Shown: positions 1-8,048, numbered from the stretch's first letter. The stretch: 10,365 nucleotides of DNA from Bryobacterales bacterium (GCA_003132865.1 PKYZ01000804.1:291-10655); one strand, 5' to 3'. Notes: generated by a model from the sequence alone, not told the origin. Numbers and translations: made by a program.

Positions 1-2
1 CG

Positions 3-704
3 GAGAAGGAGAATCAGATCTGCGTTCTGGTCGGGCGAAACCCGGGTCCGGTGGAAAGAACCGTTCCGGGCAAAGAGATGAACCCGCCACCAACCGTTCC
101 CGCAGGAATCCCTTCGCAACTGTTGGAGAGGCGGCCCGATATCCGCGAGGCGGAACAGAATCTCAGAAGCGCATCCGCGAGAATCGGCATCGCGAACGCA
201 AATTTCTTCCCACGCTTTGGATTGACAGCGCTTTTGGGAAGGGTCAGCCCGGAACTCAGTTCGCTGAGCGGCGGGACCGCGGACATCTGGGCCCTTGCCG
301 CTTCTTTTTCGGGTCCTATCTTCACGGGGGGCCGGCTCACCAACGAGTATCGAGCGGCGGTCGATGTTTTCGATCAGGCCAAATATCAGTATTCACAGAG
401 CGCACTGAGAGCGTTTCGGGAAGTTTCGGATGCTCTCATCGCTTCGCAGAAGCTGTCCGCCATCGAAGAACAACAGAAGCGTGAAGTGGCGGCTCTTGCC
501 GATTCCGTCTCCATTGCCAGACGCCGCTATCTCGGTGGCCTTGCCAGCTATTATGAGGTCTTGGAAGCGCAGCAACTGCTCTACCCTGCTGAAATCAGCC
601 TTTCTGAGACTTCCCGGGACCGGCGGCTTGCGATCGTTCAGCTCTATCGAGCGCTCGGAGGCGGTTGGAATTTTGATAACACGCAGTGGACGAATGGGCG
701 ATAG
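3..704 (+). CDS. RND efflux outer-membrane factor (NodT/OprM type), 5'-truncated by window edge
   Basis: This is the C-terminal part of a TolC-fold outer-membrane channel lipoprotein, which exports substrates together with an inner-membrane RND pump and a periplasmic adaptor. The frame is open from base 3, so the gene begins before the window. Reading in from the edge gives the family's LVGRNPGP stretch, then the hallmark VPAGIPSQLLERRPDIREAE, the ARIGIANANFFPRFGLT strand, GPIFTGGRL, and the terminal REVSDAL, RRRYLGGLASYYEVLEAQ and LYRALGGGW motifs. A GTG at 51 lies inside the conserved domain and is not the true start. The adaptor and pump genes would normally lie upstream, outside the window. 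The stop codon at 702-704 sits within a few bases of where a truncated aldolase-like gene on the other strand loses homology. The last residues after ALGGGW could therefore be native or altered by a junction. The identification is secure; the exact C-terminus is less so. Confidence 0.9.
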   Translation, partial: EKENQICVLVGRNPGPVERTVPGKEMNPPPTVPAGIPSQLLERRPDIREAEQNLRSASARIGIANANFFPRFGLTALLGRVSPELSSLSGGTADIWALAASFSGPIFTGGRLTNEYRAAVDVFDQAKYQYSQSALRAFREVSDALIASQKLSAIEEQQKREVAALADSVSIARRRYLGGLASYYEVLEAQQLLYPAEISLSETSRDRRLAIVQLYRALGGGWNFDNTQWTNGR

Positions 705-1260
705 TGGCGTCCCCGTGCAGCAGGTCGCCCGGATTCACCCGCAGTCCTCCGACCTCGACCGGCTCGCCAAAATCCACCACGTGCGCGTAAGCGTGCGACA
801 CCGAAACGCCCCGCGCAAAGAGATGAAAACCGGTGCGCTCGATGCCGGCCAGGTCGCGCACGGCGCCATTCGTGACGTATCCGATGCACCCCAGCGCGCG
901 GCCGATTTGGGCGTGGACTTCGCCGAACAGCGCGCCGAATCCCGGCCTTTTATCCATGTCTTCGAAAACGATCACGCGCGGTGCGGGGATGGTCGCCAGG
1001 TATTCCCACCAATCCAGCCGGTCGTGGTACCAATACCGCGCTGTGGGAGCCGACATAGTGCGAATCCGGCCGGTGGCGGCATAGCCCACCCTGGGAGGCA
1101 GGCTGGGCGACAGGCATCGCACCGAAATATCGCTAAACCCCTCGTTGCGCAGCCTTACGTCCAGCCGCTCGATGGCGTTGGATACGGTGCGCGCATCCAG
1201 AGTCCGTAGCTGCTCCAGGACTCCGGGGGCAACTTGCCTGATCGTCTGGTCGGTGGTCAC
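595..1260 (-). CDS. RraA / HMG-aldolase family protein, C-terminally truncated
   Basis: This matches the RraA-like family, which includes 4-hydroxy-4-methyl-2-oxoglutarate aldolases and the RNase E regulator RraA. Members are cytoplasmic and metal-dependent. Visible motifs are TVSNAIERLDVRLRNEGF (about residues 25-42), WWEYLATIPAPRVIVFED, GEVHAQIGRALGCIGYVTNGAVRD (113-136, with the metal/substrate-binding R135-D136) and SHAYAHVVDFGEPVEVGGL, ending in PGDLLHGD at residue 184. Family members continue after this point with a conserved helical tail. Here residues 185-221 are instead an antisense reading of the efflux gene end and have no family character. The open frame therefore includes about 37 spurious residues, and the protein probably lacks its C-terminal helix. 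The start is a GTG at 1260 with no clear ribosome site. It is divergent from the CocE-like gene. Substrate cannot be assigned. It may be a pseudogene or a chimeric-assembly artefact. Confidence 0.75.
   Translation of the reverse strand: MTTDQTIRQVAPGVLEQLRTLDARTVSNAIERLDVRLRNEGFSDISVRCLSPSLPPRVGYAATGRIRTMSAPTARYWYHDRLDWWEYLATIPAPRVIVFEDMDKRPGFGALFGEVHAQIGRALGCIGYVTNGAVRDLAGIERTGFHLFARGVSVSHAYAHVVDFGEPVEVGGLRVNPGDLLHGDATIAHSSTACYQNSNRLRALDRAERSQAAGPGKSQKG
695..712. other. Probable sequence junction between two truncated or abutting genes
   Basis: The RraA-like homology (minus strand) ends at the codon for D184 at 709-711, and the efflux gene (plus strand) stops at 702-704. Two unrelated genes thus meet within about 10 bases, and one has lost its conserved C-terminus. 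To the left the codon usage is visibly less GC-biased than in the genes to the right. This fits a deletion, a rearrangement or a chimeric contig join. No insertion-sequence ends or target duplications were seen here. Confidence 0.5.
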
Positions 1261-1366
1261 TACGACGTGTGCCGCAGGGTATTACCCGGGGCGGGTATTT
1301 TAGGCCAGGACGTACGGTACAGCACAGGTGATGGGTGATATGTTATGGGTGATAGGTGGCTAACGC
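1261..1366. promoter_or_regulatory. Divergent intergenic region, with short repeats and the CocE gene's ribosome site
   Basis: These 106 bases lie between two divergently transcribed genes, so promoters for both should be here, although no convincing -35/-10 pair could be picked out. GGGTATT occurs twice in the left half. The 10-base word ATGGGTGATA occurs exactly twice, at 1331-1340 and 1345-1354, with a 14-base period. AGGTGG at 1354-1359 lies 7 bases before the ATG at 1367 and is a reasonable ribosome binding site. The repeats could be an operator or simple slippage; nothing here decides between them. Confidence 0.4.
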
Positions 1367-3199
1367 ATGACCGCTCGCTTACGTTCATGGTTTACCCTGA
1401 CCCTTCTTTGTTGCGCGGCGGCGTGCGCGCAAGACGATTCGCCGTTCACCAAGACCGAAGCGATGATTCCGGTGCGCGACGGCGTGAAGCTGCACACCGT
1501 GATCTTCGCGCCACGCGACGCGCGCGAGCGCCTGCCCATCCTGCTGGAACGCACGCCTTACGGTGCGATGGCGGATGAGAAAGACTTGCGGGCGCGCTAT
1601 GCGCACCTGATCGCCGATGGGTACATCTTCGCATTCCAGGATATCCGCGGACGCTTCACGTCCGAGGGCCAGTTCGTGATGCAGCGGCAGGTGCGCGACA
1701 AGCGCGATCCCAAAGCCATCGACGAAAGCACCGATACCTACGACACCATCCAATGGCTGCTCGACAACGTGAAGGGTCACAACGGACGCGCCGGCATCCT
1801 GGGGATTTCCTACGGCGGCTGGCTGACTACCATGGCCTTGCTCGATCCGCACCCCGCGCTGAAGGCGGTCTCCGAGCAAGCCTCTCCCGCCGACATGTTC
1901 CTGGGCGACGACTTCCATCATAACGGCGCGTTCCGGCTCAGTTATGGGTTCGAGTATGCCGCGCTGCTGGAAACATCCAAAGAGACCAACACCAACTTCG
2001 CGTTCGACCGCGCCGACACCTATCAGTGGTATCTCACTCTGGGCGCGCTGCCGAATGCCGATGAGAACTACTTTCATGGCAAGATACCCACCTGGAACGA
2101 CTTCGTCAACCACCCGAACTACGACCAGTTCTGGCAGAAGCAGGCGTTCGCGCCGTACATTGGTGCAGGCATTGGCGCAGTGAGGGTTCCGAATCTGAAC
2201 GTGGCAGGCTGGTGGGACCAGGAAGATTTCTACGGTCCGGTGAAGATCTACGAGCTGTTCGAAAAGAACGATCCCGATCGTCTGAACTACCTGGTGGCCG
2301 GCCCTTGGAATCATGGCGGTTGGGCGCACCGCGACGGCAGCAAACTTGGCGAGATTTCTTTCGACAGTAACACGAGCAAGTACTTCCGCACGCACATCGA
2401 AGCGCCCTGGTTCGCTTACTGGCTGAAAGACAAAGGCGCGCGCGACTTTCCCGCAGCCATGGTCTTTCAGACCGGGTCGAATCGCTGGGAGAAGTACGAT
2501 GCGTGGCCGCCGCGCAATGCCCGGAACCGCAATCTGTATCTGCGCGAGAGTGGCGCGCTGTCTTTCGATTCGCCCGCGGACGCCGGCGAGGCGTTCGACA
2601 GTTACATCTCCGATCCGGCGCACCCAGTGCCCTACCGGCATCGGCCGATCAGCCCGACCTATCCGGGCGGCGGTTGGCCTGTGTGGCTGGTGGAGGATCA
2701 GCGGTTCGTGGACAACCGCCCCGACGTGCTGACATGGGAGACCGAGCCATTGAAGGACGATCTGAAGATCGCCGGTGATATTGCCGCCGAGTTGTACTGC
2801 TCGACCACGGGCACGGATAGCGACTGGGTCGCGAAGCTGATCGACGTTTATCCGGAGTTCAATCCGGACGATCGGGCGCTCGACGGATACGAACTCATGA
2901 TCGCGGACGAGATCCTGCGCGGGCGTTTTCGCGAGAGCTTCGAGCATCCCAAGGCCATCGTGCCCAATGAGGTCACGCCATACCGCATCGATCTGCACAG
3001 CAACGATCACGCGTTCCTGAAGGGGCATCGCATCATGGTGCAAGTGCAGAGCACGTGGTTTCCGCTCTACGACCGCAACCCACAAACGTTCGTCGAGAAC
3101 ATCTTCAAGGCGCATGCGGCCGATTACAAGGCGGCTATGCAGAAGGTATTTCGCTCGAAGACCTACCCGTCGCACGTGGTCCTGCCGGTGGCGCCGTAA
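1367..3199 (+). CDS. Secreted CocE/NonD-family hydrolase (peptidase S15-like, alpha-amino acid ester hydrolase type)
   Basis: This is a 610-residue alpha/beta hydrolase of the X-Pro dipeptidyl-peptidase (S15)/CocE superfamily, whose members cleave esters or amides of acyl and amino-acid compounds. Residues 1-21 form a signal peptide with a probable cleavage after A-C-A; AAAC at 17-20 is a weak alternative lipobox. The catalytic triad is visible: Ser148 in GISYGG, Asp284 in GWWDQED and His316 in GPWNHGG. The S-D and D-H spacings (136 and 32) closely match those of the alpha-amino acid ester hydrolases (about 133 and 32), and the WDQED wording is typical of them. The C-terminal half (from about 380) is the jelly-roll domain of this family, including the GDIAAELYCSTTGTDSDWVA region. 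ATG 1367 is preceded by AGGTGG and yields an intact signal peptide. The stop overlaps the next gene's ATG by one base. The natural substrate is not predictable. Confidence 0.9.
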   Translation: MTARLRSWFTLTLLCCAAACAQDDSPFTKTEAMIPVRDGVKLHTVIFAPRDARERLPILLERTPYGAMADEKDLRARYAHLIADGYIFAFQDIRGRFTSEGQFVMQRQVRDKRDPKAIDESTDTYDTIQWLLDNVKGHNGRAGILGISYGGWLTTMALLDPHPALKAVSEQASPADMFLGDDFHHNGAFRLSYGFEYAALLETSKETNTNFAFDRADTYQWYLTLGALPNADENYFHGKIPTWNDFVNHPNYDQFWQKQAFAPYIGAGIGAVRVPNLNVAGWWDQEDFYGPVKIYELFEKNDPDRLNYLVAGPWNHGGWAHRDGSKLGEISFDSNTSKYFRTHIEAPWFAYWLKDKGARDFPAAMVFQTGSNRWEKYDAWPPRNARNRNLYLRESGALSFDSPADAGEAFDSYISDPAHPVPYRHRPISPTYPGGGWPVWLVEDQRFVDNRPDVLTWETEPLKDDLKIAGDIAAELYCSTTGTDSDWVAKLIDVYPEFNPDDRALDGYELMIADEILRGRFRESFEHPKAIVPNEVTPYRIDLHSNDHAFLKGHRIMVQVQSTWFPLYDRNPQTFVENIFKAHAADYKAAMQKVFRSKTYPSHVVLPVAP

Positions 3200-3987
3200 T
3201 GCCGCGCGTTCGAGTCATTCACTGGAAGGCGAGCGAAGCCGCGGATTTGCTGGCGAACCTGCGCGCGGCAGGGCACACCGTGGACTACGACGAAAAGGTG
3301 GCGTCCGGCGGATTCCGCTCGATTCGCGAATCCCCGCCGGATGTCTTCGCGATCGACCTTTCGCGGCTGCCCTCGCATGGCCGCGAGGTGGCCACATTCT
3401 TCCGGGGTCGGAAGGCGACGCGGCACATCCCGATCGTTTTCGTGGGCGGCGCGCCGGAGAAGGTCGCAGCCATCCGCAAGCTGCTGCCCGATGCGGTGTA
3501 CACTGCGCCCGATGCGGTGTACACTGCGCCCGGGCGGCTGCGATCCGCGTTGCGCGCGGCGTTCGCGAACCGGCCTGCGAGTCCGGTCGTCCCTGCGCAA
3601 ATGATGGCGCGCTATGCGTCGCGGAACGCGGCACAAAAGCTCGGAATTCGCGAAGGCTCGACGGCGGCGCTGATCGATCCGCCGCGAAACTACGCGAGCG
3701 TGATTGGGGAACTCCCGGCCGGCGCCTGCTTAGAAGAGACGCCCGACGCTGCCTGCCCCATCGCTCTCTGGTTCGTACACGATGCCGCGGCTTGCCGGGA
3801 GGCCCTGCCTGGCATGCGTAAACTCGCCGCGCGCACGAAGCTTTGGATCCTGTGGCGGAAAGGCTCCACCGTCACGCAACCGTTCCTGCGGGAATCCGCC
3901 GCGGAGGTGGGCCTGGTGGACTACAAGATCTGCTCCGTGGACGCGACGTGGAGCGCCATGCTGTTCGCCCGCCGGAAAGCAGTTTGA
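3199..3987 (+). CDS. Receiver-like domain fused to a DUF3052-like domain
   Basis: The predicted protein has 262 residues. Residues 1-125 look like a response-regulator receiver: alternating hydrophobic strands, an Asp53 at the end of the third strand (VFAIDLSRLP) where a phosphoacceptor would sit, and IPIVFVGG as strand four. The acidic pair normally found after strand one and the conserved Lys of strand five are not evident, so it may be a pseudo-receiver. Residues 137-262 resemble DUF3052: AQKLGIREGSTAALIDPP, IGELPAG, KLWILWRKGS and VGLVDYKICSVDATWSAMLF. The start chosen is the ATG overlapping the stop of the preceding gene (TAATG), which gives translational coupling; an upstream alternative would lie wholly inside the other gene. 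A 7-residue motif, DAVYTAP, occurs twice in tandem at 98-111. The function is unknown; a small-molecule or regulatory role is only a guess. Confidence 0.8.
   Translation: MPRVRVIHWKASEAADLLANLRAAGHTVDYDEKVASGGFRSIRESPPDVFAIDLSRLPSHGREVATFFRGRKATRHIPIVFVGGAPEKVAAIRKLLPDAVYTAPDAVYTAPGRLRSALRAAFANRPASPVVPAQMMARYASRNAAQKLGIREGSTAALIDPPRNYASVIGELPAGACLEETPDAACPIALWFVHDAAACREALPGMRKLAARTKLWILWRKGSTVTQPFLRESAAEVGLVDYKICSVDATWSAMLFARRKAV
3486..3532 (+). repeat. Exact 21-bp tandem duplication inside the receiver-like gene
   Basis: A 21-base unit (3490-3510) is followed at once by an identical copy (3511-3531). The match extends a few bases either side, so period-21 identity spans 3486-3532. Being a multiple of three it keeps the frame and duplicates the peptide DAVYTAP at residues 98-104 and 105-111. 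Each unit contains the palindrome GTGTACAC. The absence of any base difference suggests recent slippage. Confidence 0.95.
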
Positions 3988-4054
3988 TCGGCCTGCGTGC
4001 TGTCCGGGGCCTTTCCACCCGGTTTAGTCGTATATTCATAGAAGCTGTCTGCCT

Positions 4055-5653
4055 ATGACCCCACAATCGCCATCCCGAACCACCCTCGCCGCACTAGCCG
4101 TCGCCGCCTGCTTCGGGCTCCCATCCGCGGCGCACGCGGCCCAGACTTGCGAAACCCTGAATAAGCTGGACCTCCCCGCCACCTCCATCACCCGCGCGGA
4201 GTCCGTGCCGGCCGGCAGTTTCACGCCGCCTGCCGGCAAGGCCCTGTCCAACCTGCCGGCCTTCTGCCGCGTTGCCGGACTCATCAAGCCATCGTCCGAC
4301 TCCGATATCCAGTTCGAGGTCTGGATGCCGGCCTCCAACTGGAACGGCAAGTTCCAAGGCGTGGGCAACGGCGGCTTCGCCGGCTCCATCGGCTACGACC
4401 AAATGGGCAACGCCGTCGCGCACAACTACGCCACCGCCGCCACAGACACCGGTCACCATGCAGGCGGGACGGATGCCGCTTGGGCGCTCGATCACCCCGA
4501 GAAGATTGCCGACTTCGGCCATCGCGCCATTCACGAAACGGCCGTGAAAGCCAAGGCCATCCTGCACGCCTTCTACGGCGAGGACGCCAAGCGCTCGTAC
4601 TTCAGCTCCTGCTCCAACGGCGGCCGCCAGGCGCTGATGGAAGCCCAACGCTACCCCGAGGATTACGATGGCATCATCGCGGGCGCGCCCGCCAACTATT
4701 GGACGCACCTGCTGGCCAACGCCGCTTGGGACAATCTGGCTCTGCTCGGCGAAAAGGACAGCTACATTCCGCCGAAGAAACTGCCCGCCATCCAATCCGC
4801 CGCCCTGGCCGCTTGCGACGCGATGGATGGCGTGAAGGATGGCGTCATCGAAGATCCGTCGCGCTGCCACTTCGATCCCGCCGTTCTCCTATGCAAGGCC
4901 GCCGAGTCCGATAGTTGCTTGACCGCGCCGCAAGTGGCCGCGTTGAAGAAGCTGTACGCGGGCGGGCGCACCTCGCACGGCCAACTCTTCCCCGGTTACG
5001 CCCCGGGCGGCGAGGCCGAACCGGGCGGCTGGACCGTCTGGATCACCGGACCTTCCCCCGAGCACAGCCTCATGTACGCCTTCAGCACGCAGTTCTTCAA
5101 AAACATGGTGTTCGACAACGCCGCCTGGGACTACCACACCTTCAACACCGACCGCGACACCAAGGCCGCCGACGACAAGCAAACCCGCAACCTTAATGCC
5201 ACCGACCCCGACCTCGGCGCCTTCCGCAAACGCGGCGGCAAGCTGATCCTGTATCACGGATGGAGCGACGCCGCCATCGCGGCCCAGAACACCATCGATT
5301 ACTACGGTAACGTTGCCGCGAAGATGGGCGCGCAACAGACGGCCACCTTCGTCCGGCTCTTCATGGTGCCGGGTATGCAACATTGCGGCGGCGGCTCCGG
5401 CACCAACACTTTCGGCCAGTTTAGCGTCGCTTCCGGCGATGCCGATCGCGACATGGATGCCGCACTGGAGCGGTGGGTTGAAAAAGGCGTCGCGCCCGAG
5501 CGCATCGTCGCGGCCAAGCGCAAGAGCGACCTGGATCCCGCGAGCGCCATCGTTCGCACCCGCCCCTTGTGCGCGTATCCAATGGTTGCGCGCTACGAGG
5601 GCAGCGGCAGCACCGATGATGCCGCCAACTTCGTGTGTGCCAAACATGACTAA
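4055..5653 (+). CDS. Secreted tannase/feruloyl esterase-family hydrolase
   Basis: This is a 532-residue member of the tannase/feruloyl esterase family (PF07519), whose enzymes release aromatic acids such as gallate, ferulate or terephthalate from esters, usually outside the cytoplasm. The signal peptide ends AHA after residue 28. The CS-D-HC arrangement typical of the family is visible: Cys186-Ser187 in SCSNGG, Asp405 in HGWSD and His443-Cys444 in MQHC. The two cysteines are expected to form the disulfide that joins nucleophile and histidine. The lid carries a calcium site, with D255, D258, V260, D262 and V264 in CDAMDGVKDGVIEDP; this spacing equals that known for MHETase. The lid (S187 to D405, 218 residues) is shorter than in MHETase. 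The start has no strong ribosome site, but the signal peptide begins naturally there. A 67-base gap precedes it, with a weak TATATT box at 4031-4036. Family is certain; substrate unknown. Confidence 0.93.
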   Translation: MTPQSPSRTTLAALAVAACFGLPSAAHAAQTCETLNKLDLPATSITRAESVPAGSFTPPAGKALSNLPAFCRVAGLIKPSSDSDIQFEVWMPASNWNGKFQGVGNGGFAGSIGYDQMGNAVAHNYATAATDTGHHAGGTDAAWALDHPEKIADFGHRAIHETAVKAKAILHAFYGEDAKRSYFSSCSNGGRQALMEAQRYPEDYDGIIAGAPANYWTHLLANAAWDNLALLGEKDSYIPPKKLPAIQSAALAACDAMDGVKDGVIEDPSRCHFDPAVLLCKAAESDSCLTAPQVAALKKLYAGGRTSHGQLFPGYAPGGEAEPGGWTVWITGPSPEHSLMYAFSTQFFKNMVFDNAAWDYHTFNTDRDTKAADDKQTRNLNATDPDLGAFRKRGGKLILYHGWSDAAIAAQNTIDYYGNVAAKMGAQQTATFVRLFMVPGMQHCGGGSGTNTFGQFSVASGDADRDMDAALERWVEKGVAPERIVAAKRKSDLDPASAIVRTRPLCAYPMVARYEGSGSTDDAANFVCAKHD

Positions 5654-5711
5654 GGGCCTGTTCACGAAATCACCTGCCAAGGTCTGCAGCGTCGAATGGC
5701 GAGGTTAATTC
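5654..5711 (+). promoter_or_regulatory. Short intergenic spacer with ribosome binding site for the M28 peptidase gene
   Basis: These 58 bases separate the esterase stop from the peptidase start. GAGG at 5701-5704 lies 7 bases before the ATG at 5712 and supports that start. No clear terminator hairpin or promoter was seen, so read-through from the esterase gene is likely. Confidence 0.5.
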
Positions 5712-8048
5712 ATGACGAGCCCGAAGCCACGCACTTTCTCCCCCGGCAGGGCCGCCGCCCTCACGCTGGTCTTCCTTGTGGCTGTTTCCTGGTGGAGCGT
5801 ACTGCAGGTGAGCCCGCCGCCGGCAGTCCCCGCTACTGCCCCGCCGACGGATTTCTCCGCGGCGCGCGCCCTGGCACATTTGCGGGTGTTTGCCCGTGTG
5901 CCGCACCCCGTCGGCACCGCGGCCCACGATACCGTGCGCGACTACATTGTCGAGCAGCTCTCTACGTTGGGCGTGCAGCCGGAGGTGCAAACTGCTACCG
6001 TGGTCAGCCCGCGTTGGGGTTCTCCCTACAACGCCGCCACCGTATACAACGTCCTTGCCCGATTGCCCGGCGCTGCCAGCACCAAAGCCGTGATGCTCGC
6101 CGGCCACTATGATTCCGTCTCCGCCGGCCCCGGCGCCAGCGACGACGGCCATGCCGTGGCCCTGGAACTCGAAACCCTGCGCGCCTTGCTGGCCGGCCCG
6201 CGCCTGCGCAACGACGTCGTGTTCCTGTTCACCGACAGCGAAGAATCCGGCTCGCTGGGGGCTGAGGGCTTTCTGGAGCATCACCCTTTGGCCAAACAAA
6301 TCGGCCTGGTTATGAACTTCGAAGCCCGCGGCACCAGCGGCCCGGCCATGATGTTTGAAACCAGCGAGGGCAACGGCAAGATCGTGCGCGAATTCGCCGC
6401 CGCCGCGCCTCATCCGGTGACTTCCTCGCTCAGCTACGAAGCCTACAAGCTGCTCCCCAACGATACCGACCTCACGTTCTTCAAGCAGGGCGGACTCGCC
6501 GGACTGGGCTTCGCCTATGTCAACGATGTGGCCTACTATCACACGCAGTATGACGATGTGGCGCACCTCGATCCGCGCAGCCTGCAGCAGGAGGGCGCTT
6601 ACGCGCTGGCCCTTGCGCGGCGCTTTGGCAACCTCGATCTCAGCGATCTGAAGAGCGCCGACGCCACTTACTTCGTCCTCCCGTTCTTCGGTTGCATCGT
6701 CTATCCGGTGAGCTGGAGCGTGCCGCTGGCTGGCTTCGCCGCGCTGCTGTTTGCCGCCGTCGTGGCGCTCGGCATCTGGAAAGGCCGGCTCACGCTGGGC
6801 GGAACGCTGGCGGCTTTTTTCGGATTTCTGCTGGCGATCGTAATCGCCAGCGCCGCTGTGGCGGTGATGTGGTCGCTCGCCAAAGGCCAGGCTGCCGGAT
6901 TCTGGCAAGCCTTCGCCGGAGATCCTTATCATCCCGGCGTGTATCGCCTGGCGAGCGTCGCATTGGCCGTGGCCGTGACCGCGGCGCTCTTTGCGCTATT
7001 CCAAAGGCGTGCGCGCGTGCTGAACCTGTGGGCCGGCGCGTTGCTCTGCTGGCTGCTGCTCGCGCTGGCCACCAGCGTCTACATACCCGGAGCGACCTAC
7101 CTGTTTCTATGGCCGATGCTCTTCTCGACCATTGCGCTGAGCATTTTCGCCATGCGCCCGGAGCGCGGCGCGACCGTCGGCAGCGTCATCCTGCTGTGTG
7201 GCTTCGCGCTGCCCGGACTGATAATGATGGCGCCCACCATCGAGCTGCTGTTCCAATCCCTGACGATGCGCATGGCCTTCGTGGGCGCATTCGCCACCGT
7301 GCTCCTGTTGGGCCTGCTGATTCCCTGTCTGAACCTGATCGCCGCCGCCGGCCGTTGGCGCCTCCCCGGCGCTGCCGCGCTGGTCTCGGCCGGCTGCCTG
7401 ATCGCGGGAGCGTCCATGTCCGGCTTCAACCGCGACAACCCGCGCACCAACAGCATCTATTACGGCCTCGACACCGACACCGGCAAAGCCGCCTGGTTCA
7501 GCCTCGATTTGCAGGAAGACGACTGGACCGCGCATTACCTGGGCGCCAACCCGCAGCGCTCCACCTTGTCGCCATTCGTGCCGTTCATGCATTGGCAATA
7601 CCTGATTCACGAAGCGCCTGCCGTGGCCTTGGCTGCGCCGCTGATCGAGCGGCTCGACGGCGCGCCCGATACGCTGCACCTGCGCGTGAGCTCGCCCCGC
7701 CAGGCCCCGCGCATGTACCTCTACGGCGACGAGCGCAACCCGGTGCTGGAGGCCACAGTGGACGGCACGCCCATCGACGCCGCCAAGGCTTACGCCGGTT
7801 TGAAGCCCGGCCAGAAAGCGTACGCCTTCCGCATGCAGCGCTGGGGACTCTGCTATTTCAACGTGCCGAAGCAGGGCATCGAGCTGCGTATGCGCTTGCG
7901 AGACCCCGCCGCGGGTTATCGCATGGAGGTGGTCGATCAATCTTACGGCATCGCCGGCCTGCCCGGCGTCGCGCCGCGTCCCGATAGCATGATCCCGTTC
8001 CCGCTGATGATGGATTCCGTGTGGGTGCGGAAGCAGTACACTTTTTAA
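5712..8048 (+). CDS. Membrane-anchored M28-family zinc aminopeptidase with multi-pass C-terminal region
   Basis: The protein has 778 residues. A hydrophobic segment at about 13-33 is an uncleaved signal or anchor. Residues 50-305 form the M28 metallopeptidase domain with two zinc sites: His132 in GHYDS, bridging Asp144 in GASDDG, the Glu177 base and Glu178 ligand in DSEESG, Glu204 in NFEARG, and His277 in YYHTQYD. Roughly eight hydrophobic segments follow between about 334 and 570, then a soluble C-terminal region of about 200 residues with no domain I recognise. This layout resembles the Fxna/ERMP1 type, with the peptidase domain expected on the outer face. An aminopeptidase role is inferred from the family. 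The ribosome site GAGG supports the start. Only one base separates its stop from the following peroxiredoxin-like gene, so the two are probably co-translated. It is the longest gene in the window and appears intact. Confidence 0.92.
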   Translation: MTSPKPRTFSPGRAAALTLVFLVAVSWWSVLQVSPPPAVPATAPPTDFSAARALAHLRVFARVPHPVGTAAHDTVRDYIVEQLSTLGVQPEVQTATVVSPRWGSPYNAATVYNVLARLPGAASTKAVMLAGHYDSVSAGPGASDDGHAVALELETLRALLAGPRLRNDVVFLFTDSEESGSLGAEGFLEHHPLAKQIGLVMNFEARGTSGPAMMFETSEGNGKIVREFAAAAPHPVTSSLSYEAYKLLPNDTDLTFFKQGGLAGLGFAYVNDVAYYHTQYDDVAHLDPRSLQQEGAYALALARRFGNLDLSDLKSADATYFVLPFFGCIVYPVSWSVPLAGFAALLFAAVVALGIWKGRLTLGGTLAAFFGFLLAIVIASAAVAVMWSLAKGQAAGFWQAFAGDPYHPGVYRLASVALAVAVTAALFALFQRRARVLNLWAGALLCWLLLALATSVYIPGATYLFLWPMLFSTIALSIFAMRPERGATVGSVILLCGFALPGLIMMAPTIELLFQSLTMRMAFVGAFATVLLLGLLIPCLNLIAAAGRWRLPGAAALVSAGCLIAGASMSGFNRDNPRTNSIYYGLDTDTGKAAWFSLDLQEDDWTAHYLGANPQRSTLSPFVPFMHWQYLIHEAPAVALAAPLIERLDGAPDTLHLRVSSPRQAPRMYLYGDERNPVLEATVDGTPIDAAKAYAGLKPGQKAYAFRMQRWGLCYFNVPKQGIELRMRLRDPAAGYRMEVVDQSYGIAGLPGVAPRPDSMIPFPLMMDSVWVRKQYTF

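Noticed and set aside
430..1209. 259-residue plus-strand open frame across the efflux end and aldolase-like gene
   Set aside because: It is out of frame with the efflux protein and antisense to the RraA-like gene; both real frames carry family motifs.
1385..3175. 596-residue minus-strand open frame antisense to the CocE-like gene
   Set aside because: It mirrors the coding strand, has no family motif, and the plus strand has a complete triad and signal peptide.
5654..5711. GGGCCTGTTCACG-like word after the esterase stop as a possible insertion-sequence end
   Set aside because: No matching inverted copy, target duplication or transposase is present nearby.
5670..6932. 420-residue minus-strand open frame across the M28 domain
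   Set aside because: The plus-strand M28 zinc ligands are complete and the antisense product has no domain character.
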